Shown: piece after piece, positions 1 to 4,818 of the stretch
Numbering within the stretch: position 1 is the first letter of the stretch
Layout: each line of letters starts with the position of its first letter
DNA from: HXMU1420-2 sp040830545
GTDB lineage: Bacteria > Pseudomonadota > Alphaproteobacteria > Rhodobacterales > Rhodobacteraceae
Length of the DNA: 9,265 bases
Direction of reading: 5' to 3'
Assembly (NCBI GenBank): GCA_040830545.1
Contig: JBFOMB010000112.1
Location: 1 to 9,265 of the forward strand
Notes under the pieces: model-generated
The model's input: the letters and a program-made list of their open reading frames with translations, nothing else
Told to the model about the DNA's origin: nothing
The model's database searches: none
Made by a program: the position numbers and the translations under genes

Positions 1-29
1 ATCTCGGTGAGGATTTCAGAACGGATCAT
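1..29 (-). CDS. comE: Sulfopyruvate decarboxylase beta subunit, N-terminal fragment (runs off left edge)
   Basis: An ATG on the minus strand overlaps the comD stop codon in an ATGA arrangement, and the nine visible codons read MIRSEILTE. Known: sulfopyruvate decarboxylase is usually split into an alpha (PYR-domain) and a beta (PP-domain, cofactor-binding) subunit encoded by adjacent genes. Inference: the overlap and gene order imply translational coupling and identify this as the beta subunit, which would carry the thiamine-diphosphate/Mg2+ binding motif further left. Too little is visible for a domain-based call, so identity rests mainly on context. Confidence 0.6.
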
Positions 30-532
30 TGGTCGCCATAGCCTCCCCAGAAGTTTGCGTCCGTCAGGATCGCCACGGGTTTGTTGCACATGAAGGTGTA
101 TTTCAGGATGTTGTCGAGCTCTTCCACATCGCTCTGATGGTGGAAGTGGTAGGTCGGGATGTTGAGCTGCGCCAGCAGGGCCTTTGTGTGCACGGCCATT
201 TCGACCTGGCAGGCGACGGGTTCGCGAAGCTCTCCGCGATAGGAAATCAGCATCGGCAGGGGCATGCGGTAGAACTGGATCAGCGTGGCCAGCGTGTTGA
301 TGGTGACGCCGATGGCGGTGTTTTGCATGATGATGGCGGGGCGTTTGCCGCCCATCCAGGCCCCGGCGCAGAGGCCCATGCCTTCGTCTTCCTTGTTGGA
401 CGGAACGTGGAAAATGTCGCCCCGCCGGTCGATTTCATCAATCACCCCGGCCAGTTGCTTGCACGGAACGGTGGTCACGAACGATATCCCGTTTGCAACC
501 AGATCATCCGCGATCCTTTTGTCGATGCTCAT
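26..532 (-). CDS. comD: Sulfopyruvate decarboxylase alpha subunit
   Basis: A 168-residue protein matching the thiamine-diphosphate-dependent decarboxylase PYR domain in length and pattern. It has a Val-Pro segment near residues 22-23, an acidic stretch at 48-50 (SNKEDEG) followed by CAGAW at 55-59, and QNTAIG at 70-75. By comparison with phosphonopyruvate decarboxylase, Glu48 is the likely cofactor-activating glutamate. With the beta subunit it would decarboxylate 3-sulfopyruvate to sulfoacetaldehyde in the cytoplasm. The start is supported by an AGGAGG/GGAG stretch at 543-550. It lies 81 bp downstream of hpsN on the same strand and overlaps the next gene by ATGA. Phosphonopyruvate decarboxylase alpha is the alternative, but the hpsN neighbour and the absence of phosphonate genes in view favour sulfopyruvate. 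Confidence 0.88.
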   Translation of the reverse strand: MSIDKRIADDLVANGISFVTTVPCKQLAGVIDEIDRRGDIFHVPSNKEDEGMGLCAGAWMGGKRPAIIMQNTAIGVTINTLATLIQFYRMPLPMLISYRGELREPVACQVEMAVHTKALLAQLNIPTYHFHHQSDVEELDNILKYTFMCNKPVAILTDANFWGGYGDQ

Positions 533-613
533 TGGTGGCGCTCTCCTCCTGGCCGGTAGATGCCGGCCCGTCTGTGTCTTTGCCTGATCAGTTCAAGTGA
601 TGGATTCGAAGTG

Positions 614-1927
614 TCAGACCCCGGTGCTGGCTGACAGGTTAAATTGTTCACCCGGGAAATACTTGGCCAATCGCACATCTGCGGCTCGTGCATGGCCTTC
701 CATCCCTTCCAGCCGCGAAATCCGCGCCGTCGCCTCGGCCACCGGTCTGGCGCCGTCCCGCGTGGCGCGTTGCCAGGTCACGATCTTCATATACTTGTGC
801 ACGCTCAGCCCGCCCGTGTAGCTCGCCGCACCCGAGGTCGGCAGCACATGGTTCGTCCCGGTCGCCTTGTCGCCAAAGGACACTGTGGTTTCCTCTCCCA
901 AAAACAAAGAGCCATAGCTGGTCAACCGTCCGAGCCACCAGTCCAGATCCGCCGCCTGAACGGTCAGATGTTCCGGCGCATACTCATCTGACGTTGTTGC
1001 CATTTCCTCGCGATCCTCGCACAGGATGACTTCGGCATAGTCGCGCCAGGCCGCTTCGGCGTTGTCACGGTTCAGCTGGGGCAGGTCCGCGATCAGGCGC
1101 GGCACGATCTCCATCACCTGTTCCGCCAGATCGCGGCAATCCGTGACCAGCCAGACGGGGGAGTTGTACCCGTGCTCTGCCTGACTGACGAGGTCCGTGG
1201 CCACGATGAACGGGTCGGCGGTCTGATCGGCCAGGATCAGGCTGTCAGTGGGGCCTGCAAACATGTCGATCCCCACGCGGCCAAACAACATGCGCTTGGC
1301 CTCGGCCACATACTGATTGCCCGGGCCGACCAGAATGTTGGATTTCGGCAGGCCGAACAGGCCGTAGGTCATCGCCGCCACCCCCTGCACGCCACCCATG
1401 GCCAGGATCTGGTCCGCACCGCAAATATGAGCGGCATAGATGATCGCAGGGGCTATGCCGATGCCGGGGCGCGGAGGAGAGCAGGCCGCGATGTGGCGTA
1501 CACCTGCGACCTTTGCCGTAGTGACCGTCATGATCGCGCTGGCGATATGGCTGTAACGCCCGCCGGGCACGTAACACCCGGCCGCATCCACCGGGATCGC
1601 CTTCTGTCCGGCGACCATGCCCGGCACGACCTCGTATTCCACATCCGCCATCGTGGCTTTCTGCGCCTCGGCAAAGCGGCGGACATTGTCATGGGCAAAC
1701 CGGATATCGGCCTTCAGCTGCTCTGGCACCTCCGCACAGGCGGCTTCGATCTGTGCGGCAGTCAGCAAAACCGGCCCGTCATACCCATCGAGCCGGCGCG
1801 CATAGTCCAGTGCTGCGGCCTCTCCCCCGGCCTCGATCTTTGTCAGGATGTCTGACACGGTGGCGCGCACTTCGGACGAATCCGAGCTTGCGGTTCGCTT
1901 TGCCTGTTTCAGATATTCACGCGCCAC
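614..1927 (-). CDS. hpsN: Sulfopropanediol (DHPS) 3-dehydrogenase, histidinol dehydrogenase family
   Basis: A 437-residue member of the histidinol dehydrogenase family, close to the usual length of about 430. Equivalents of the HisD zinc ligands are present: Gln249 and His252 in SQAEHG, Asp353 in GDKATGTNH, and His412 in EGHARA. The catalytic Glu-His pair is Glu319-His320 in APEHL, and VPGG at 120-123 and GPGNQYV at 201-207 belong to the nucleotide-binding region. Known: HpsN oxidises (R)-2,3-dihydroxypropane-1-sulfonate to (R)-sulfolactate with two NAD+, and is a paralogue of HisD. The call as HpsN rather than HisD rests on the adjacent comD/comE and the absence of his genes. The start is GTG at 1927 with a GAGG site at 1935-1938 (7-nt spacer). 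It is the first gene of the operon seen here. Confidence 0.88.
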   Translation of the reverse strand: MAREYLKQAKRTASSDSSEVRATVSDILTKIEAGGEAAALDYARRLDGYDGPVLLTAAQIEAACAEVPEQLKADIRFAHDNVRRFAEAQKATMADVEYEVVPGMVAGQKAIPVDAAGCYVPGGRYSHIASAIMTVTTAKVAGVRHIAACSPPRPGIGIAPAIIYAAHICGADQILAMGGVQGVAAMTYGLFGLPKSNILVGPGNQYVAEAKRMLFGRVGIDMFAGPTDSLILADQTADPFIVATDLVSQAEHGYNSPVWLVTDCRDLAEQVMEIVPRLIADLPQLNRDNAEAAWRDYAEVILCEDREEMATTSDEYAPEHLTVQAADLDWWLGRLTSYGSLFLGEETTVSFGDKATGTNHVLPTSGAASYTGGLSVHKYMKIVTWQRATRDGARPVAEATARISRLEGMEGHARAADVRLAKYFPGEQFNLSASTGV

Positions 1928-1952
1928 GGGCAGACCTCGTTCGCTGGTGGTT

Positions 1953-1971
1953 TTGATAAATCAAGATTTGA
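1953..1971. promoter_or_regulatory. Overlapping palindromes upstream of hpsN (candidate operator)
   Basis: Two inverted repeats share bases: TTGAT-AA-ATCAA (1953-1964) and TCAA-GAT-TTGA (1961-1971). They lie 26-44 bp upstream of the hpsN start, where a repressor or activator of the sulfonate operon could bind. No regulator gene is visible in the window, so the binding protein is unknown. An imperfect copy of part of this element occurs at 2078-2092. Confidence 0.4.
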
Positions 1972-2097
1972 GCGAACTACCAATTTAGACGCTTCATCTG
2001 ATTTTCTACATAACCACTGGCGATTACGGGTAAACCTGCACCTGTTCGATTAACGGATTCACATTCACTGTTTCTGAAAATCGAAATCTGAGACGGG

Positions 2098-2499
2098 TCA
2101 CTCGGATGGCATGACCCAGTTGCAACCGTCCGGCGGGCCTTTGGTGGCGGAAAACCCGTCCAGACCGCAGGACTCACAGTGCCACTTCTGCAGGCCCGAG
2201 GCCATGCGCGCTGACCCCACCTGCCAACGACAGGGCCGTTCGCTCACGGTTGGCGGTTCCACCGGGTAGCGTTTCCAGGTGCCAACCAGCCCGGAGTCAG
2301 CGAAGGCGACCCGCCGACGCACCCAGATCGTGAGCGACGTCAACACAAGGATCCAGCACAGCAGAACCAGCGCTTGCGCACTGGCTGCCTCGGCCAAAGC
2401 GGGGGACGGTTCAAGAGGCCAGGGCATCCATGGACCGTCATTTATGGACAGGTCGGGACGGCCTCGTGGAACAGGAGAGATGGAGGGCGCTAGGGACAT
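2098..2499 (-). CDS. Single-pass membrane protein with Cys-rich C-terminal tail, unknown function
   Basis: A 133-residue protein I cannot name. Residues 1-40 are Pro/Ala-rich. Residues 43-60 form one hydrophobic helix, immediately followed by RRR at 61-63, which by the positive-inside rule places the C-terminal part in the cytoplasm. The tail has Cys90, then WHCESC with Cys108 and Cys111, and Cys126 in PPDGCN, a layout that could bind zinc. The shape recalls short Rhodobacteraceae hypothetical proteins with a W-x-C-x2-C-G ... P-x2-C ending, but this is from memory, not a search. The ATG at 2499 has only a weak GGA upstream; Met25 is an alternative start. It lies upstream of hpsN on the same strand, 170 bp away, so an operon is unlikely. 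Confidence 0.6.
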   Translation of the reverse strand: MSLAPSISPVPRGRPDLSINDGPWMPWPLEPSPALAEAASAQALVLLCWILVLTSLTIWVRRRVAFADSGLVGTWKRYPVEPPTVSERPCRWQVGSARMASGLQKWHCESCGLDGFSATKGPPDGCNWVMPSE

Positions 2500-2600
2500 T
2501 TGGTCATTCCGGCAGAGTGGTCAACAAAGAGAGGTTCAACCGGAATTCGGGACGATCCTGACCAGATTGTGACCGTTTTTCGTCGGAAACCCGGTCGAAA

Positions 2601-2621
2601 TGTATAGCTTTGGTCTATACA
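2601..2621. promoter_or_regulatory. Perfect inverted repeat TGTATAG-N7-CTATACA
   Basis: Seven-base arms at 2601-2607 and 2615-2621 are exact reverse complements around a 7-base spacer. It lies 28 bp upstream of the secreted-protein gene at 2650 and about 100 bp upstream of the divergent gene that starts at 2499. AT-rich TGTATA-type arms of this size are typical of dimeric regulator operators, for example GntR-family sites. No T-tract follows, so a terminator is less likely. The regulator is unknown. Confidence 0.45.
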
Positions 2622-2649
2622 AATTTTACAACACTGTTACGCTGCTGTC

Positions 2650-2946
2650 ATGAGAAAACTGGTTCTGACCCTCTCACTTGCCTCGCTGTGCGCAGGCCCC
2701 GCTCTGGCCAAAAACCCAATTGCCGAGGTGCTGTGCGAGCCGACTTCTGCCTTACATTCCAAGCTGGAAAGGCAATTTGGCAGCATCCGGTCCGCCACTG
2801 GCCTGCGCGGTCCCGAACAGATCATGGAGGTCTGGACCGACCCGCGCGGCAACTGGACCATGGTGGTCAGTTACGCCACTGGCACGTCCTGTATCGTGGC
2901 GATGGGCGAAGATTGGGTTGAAAGCGCTCGGCAGGATCCCGCCTGA
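2650..2946 (+). CDS. Small secreted protein, unknown function
   Basis: A 98-residue protein with a clear Sec signal peptide: MRK, a hydrophobic core at residues 4-16, and likely cleavage after ALA at 18-20. The mature part of about 78 residues has two cysteines, Cys29 and Cys81, suited to one periplasmic disulfide. The segment GNWTMVVSY followed by TGTSCIVAMGEDW (about 67-89) resembles a motif in small Roseobacter secreted proteins that I recall but cannot name. No strong ribosome-binding site precedes the ATG at 2650. An inverted repeat lies just upstream at 2601-2621 and an 8-bp hairpin lies just after the stop. A function should not be assumed. Confidence 0.7.
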   Translation: MRKLVLTLSLASLCAGPALAKNPIAEVLCEPTSALHSKLERQFGSIRSATGLRGPEQIMEVWTDPRGNWTMVVSYATGTSCIVAMGEDWVESARQDPA

Positions 2947-2954
2947 ACCTGCGT

Positions 2955-2975
2955 CCGGAAACAATTCGTTTCCGG
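2955..2975. repeat. 8-bp hairpin after the 2650 gene
   Basis: CCGGAAAC (2955-2962) and GTTTCCGG (2968-2975) form a perfect 8-bp stem with a 5-base loop, starting 9 bases after the stop codon. No T-run follows, so it is a weak candidate for intrinsic termination; it could instead protect the mRNA 3' end. The arm GTTTCCGG recurs exactly at 3016-3023. Confidence 0.45.
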
Positions 2976-3058
2976 TGTGACGGGGGACTCGACAGGCGCG
3001 CAAATGCCTCGCATTGTTTCCGGCAATGACATTGCCCACTCAGGTTCAGAGGAACAGT

Positions 3059-3313
3059 ATGCGCGTATTGACTATTTTTGCCGTTGCGGCCCTGGCATCC
3101 ACATCGGCCATCGCAGCCGGTTCGGACCAACCGACCGTCTATCCCTATGCCAGCAGCGCCAATTACTGCCCCGCTGGATTGCAGCCCGTGTCGATCAACG
3201 GAACAGTCTGCTGTGGCACGCCCAACACGAACATGACGTACCAACAGGCAACCGCTGCGCCGCGACGCCGCGCGCATAGCCGATCCTGCCCAATCGGGGT
3301 CAAAGGCTGCTGA
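3059..3313 (+). CDS. Small secreted Cys-rich protein, unknown function
   Basis: An 84-residue protein with a Sec signal peptide (MRVLTIFAVAALASTSAIAA, cleavage near residue 20). The start at 3059 is chosen over the in-frame upstream ATG at 3014 because a good AGAGGA site lies at 3048-3053 and because a signal peptide begins exactly there. The mature part of about 64 residues has five cysteines: Cys37 in NYCPAGLQ, the pair Cys51-Cys52, Cys77 in SCPIG, and Cys84 as the last residue. The odd number leaves one thiol free for metal binding or intermolecular bonding unless an internal pair is used differently. The basic stretch PRRRAHSR (68-75) is also notable. I do not recognise a named family. 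The gene is 112 bp after the preceding secreted protein on the same strand. Confidence 0.68.
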   Translation: MRVLTIFAVAALASTSAIAAGSDQPTVYPYASSANYCPAGLQPVSINGTVCCGTPNTNMTYQQATAAPRRRAHSRSCPIGVKGC

Positions 3314-3317
3314 CAGG

Positions 3318-3337
3318 TGGCCCGGTCAACCGGGCCA
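3318..3337. terminator. Hairpin between convergent genes
   Basis: TGGCCCGG (3318-3325) and CCGGGCCA (3330-3337) form a perfect 8-bp GC-rich stem with a TCAA loop. It sits in the 30-bp gap between the 3' ends of the secreted-protein gene (plus) and the cold-shock gene (minus), where a bidirectional terminator is expected. There is no T-tract on either side, so it may act as a Rho-assisted or mRNA-stabilising structure. Confidence 0.5.
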
Positions 3338-3343
3338 ACCCGA

Positions 3344-3550
3344 TCAAAGCGGTTTCAAATCTCCCGCCATCTGACGCCCGTCGCGGCCGTCGATGAGTTC
3401 ATATGAAATTTTCTGATTGTCTGCGAGCCCGGTCAGCCCCGAGCGTTCCACAGCAGAAATATGCACAAATACGTCTTTTCCGCCCTCATCAGGCGCGATA
3501 AAGCCGTAGCCTTTGGTCGTATTAAACCATTTCACGGTGCCGGTCGGCAT
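3344..3550 (-). CDS. cspA: Cold-shock domain protein (CspA family)
   Basis: A 68-residue single cold-shock domain protein of normal family length. RNP1 is KGYGFI (residues 13-18) and RNP2 is VFVHI (27-31); the N-terminal GTVKWFN is the family signature. These aromatic residues stack on single-stranded nucleic acid, and the protein would act as an RNA chaperone in the cytoplasm. The ATG at 3550 is supported by AAGGAG at 3560-3565 with a 9-base spacer. It is divergent from the ArsC-like gene at 3765, with 214 bp between the start codons, enough for a structured leader. Which Csp paralogue it is, and whether it is cold-induced or constitutive, cannot be told from the sequence, so the symbol is generic. 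Confidence 0.95.
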   Translation of the reverse strand: MPTGTVKWFNTTKGYGFIAPDEGGKDVFVHISAVERSGLTGLADNQKISYELIDGRDGRQMAGDLKPL

Positions 3551-3764
3551 TTCCCGTGTCTCCTTAATCTATTGCACTTCACGCCGGTCTTGCGACGCGT
3601 CTTTCAGATCAACCGCTTCCAAAACTCCGGCCCTGGAGTACAAATGCTGGTGTCTGATCCGCAGAAGATCATGTAACAAGGATTGCACGGTTCGACCGAA
3701 AATCAAGAAAATCACGGAAAAAAACGCAAGGAATGCGGTTTTTCGGCAGAAAATTGGACAAAAA

Positions 3765-4085
3765 ATGATCCGTCTGTATGGTCTGAAAACATGTGATACG
3801 TGCCGTAAGGCGCTGAAATCTCTTCCCGATGTCGAATTTGTGGACGTGCGAGCCGAAGGTGTGCCGTCGGACGTAATGGTGCGTGCTTTGGCCGAGTTGG
3901 GCGATGCGCTGCTGAATACGCGGTCGACCACGTGGCGCGGGCTCTGCGATTCCGAACGGGCGCGCACGCCCAAGGATTTGCTGGCAGATCACCCGACGCT
4001 GATGAAGCGGCCTTTGATCGAAGCGGATGGCCAATTGTTGTTGGGCTGGACGGCGGCGACCAAGGCCGCCCTTGGCGTGGCGTGA
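3765..4085 (+). CDS. ArsC/Spx-family thioredoxin-fold protein (arsenate reductase-like)
   Basis: A 106-residue protein beginning IRLYGLKTCDTCRKAL, with a CxxC pair at Cys10 and Cys13 followed by Arg14. NTRSTTW at 51-57 and KRPLI at 81-85 match the ArsC family pattern, in which the first Cys and downstream Arg residues act on arsenate or an oxidised thiol. The open frame extends further upstream, but the ATG at 3765 is chosen because the thioredoxin-fold strand starts right there. The ribosome-binding site is weak (GGA). No ars regulator or efflux gene is nearby, so a thiol-redox or Spx-like role is as likely as arsenate reduction. The membrane-protein gene follows 39 bp downstream on the same strand. 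Confidence 0.85.
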   Translation: MIRLYGLKTCDTCRKALKSLPDVEFVDVRAEGVPSDVMVRALAELGDALLNTRSTTWRGLCDSERARTPKDLLADHPTLMKRPLIEADGQLLLGWTAATKAALGVA

Positions 4086-4124
4086 CCGGACGCTTATGTC
4101 AGGTCTCCGGAACGGAGGACTGAA

Positions 4125-4493
4125 ATGCGGAATGCAGCGCTCGTATTGGGATTGATTGGCGGCTTGTTTGGCATGCTCGTCGGCTTTTTCAGCTATGGCT
4201 ACACCACAGCCGTCGAGCATTTTGGCGAGATCGAGGGCGTGGCAGAGCAGGTCGCGAACGTCCAGTTGATCCGCATTACCAGCGTGGTTGCACCACTGCT
4301 GGCGATTGCCGGGGCAGCCATGGCGCGGGCGCGGGCGCTTTGGGGCGGCATCCTGTTGCTGATCTCGGCGGCTGGGATGTATCACGCGTTTGGCTTTGGC
4401 CTGTTTACCGTGTTCCCGATTGTCTTTGCCGGTGTGGCTGGGGTGTTGGCCCTGGCGGCGGGCAAACCGGACGAACCCAAGGCGCATTTCTGA
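4125..4493 (+). CDS. Small multi-pass membrane protein, unknown function
   Basis: A 122-residue hydrophobic protein with about four predicted membrane helices: residues 3-25, 50-68, 72-90 and 92-112. The first loop (about 26-48) is polar and acidic (EHFGEIEGVAEQ), and the C-terminus (GKPDEPKAHF) is charged and probably cytoplasmic. A strong GGAGG at 4114-4118 with a 6-base spacer fixes the ATG at 4125. It lies 39 bp downstream of the ArsC-like gene on the same strand, so the two are probably co-transcribed. I recall similar uncharacterised proteins in Rhodobacteraceae but no function. No channel or enzyme motif is visible. Confidence 0.75.
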   Translation: MRNAALVLGLIGGLFGMLVGFFSYGYTTAVEHFGEIEGVAEQVANVQLIRITSVVAPLLAIAGAAMARARALWGGILLLISAAGMYHAFGFGLFTVFPIVFAGVAGVLALAAGKPDEPKAHF

Positions 4494-4768
4494 GAATTCC
4501 GCCTTTTGGCTTAAATTCCAAAGCCTTTGACCGTGTGACGAAAGCAGGCAGCGTCGTCTATTGCCACATGTAGCGGGCGACGATGTCGGCTGAATTTGCG
4601 TTTGGCAACGGACTGTCCGTGGTCCCGGATCATCGCGTGTGTGAGTTCGATTTTGGCACGCGCTGCGCCGTGGTTCGGTCAGGTGGGCTGGCTACATTGT
4701 AACCCTCATTAGCCGGTTCACCGGCTACCTGTCCCAAGGTCCCGGTCGCGGGCCTTGTGCCAAAACGA
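4494..4768. other. Intergenic stretch between convergent genes, no convincing gene
   Basis: Between the stop of the membrane-protein gene and the terminator of the acidic-protein gene I find no convincing gene on either strand. It contains a 39-codon open frame at 4583-4702 with only a weak GGGCG upstream, and a short hairpin at 4710-4727 (TAGCCGG, loop TTCA, CCGGCTA) without a T-run. No tRNA-like cloverleaf could be folded by eye. Confidence 0.6.
4710..4727. repeat. 7-bp hairpin in the intergenic stretch
   Basis: TAGCCGG (4710-4716) and CCGGCTA (4721-4727) are exact reverse complements around TTCA. It lies about 215 bp after the plus-strand operon at 3765-4493 and lacks a T-tract, so it is not a typical intrinsic terminator for it. 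Confidence 0.4.
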
Positions 4769-4796
4769 GGACGGCAGGCCAATTGGCCTGCCGTCC
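4769..4796 (-). terminator. Strong intrinsic terminator for the 758-residue protein gene
   Basis: A perfect 28-bp palindrome: a 12-bp GC-rich stem (4769-4780 with 4785-4796) around AATT. Read on the minus strand it is followed by TCGTTTT, giving a normal Rho-independent terminator, and it begins 22 bp after the stop codon at 4819. On the plus strand GGGTTT follows, a weaker run, so it may also stop leftover transcription from the 4125 gene. Confidence 0.85.
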
Positions 4797-4818
4797 GGGT
4801 TTCCGCTTGGCGCCTGGG

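Noticed and set aside
614..1927. Call as biosynthetic histidinol dehydrogenase.
   Set aside because: The metal and catalytic residues fit both, but the neighbouring sulfopyruvate decarboxylase genes and lack of his genes point to HpsN.
3014..3058. Upstream ATG giving 15 extra residues to the secreted protein.
   Set aside because: The added residues would disrupt the signal peptide, and a good ribosome-binding site precedes the ATG at 3059 instead.
3513..3764. Upstream extension of the ArsC-like frame by 84 codons.
   Set aside because: The extension overlaps cspA and its leader, has no family similarity, and the thioredoxin fold begins at the ATG at 3765.
4600..4740. Possible tRNA or tmRNA fragment, because of a GAGTTCGATT segment and a nearby hairpin.
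   Set aside because: No matching acceptor, D or anticodon arms could be paired around it.
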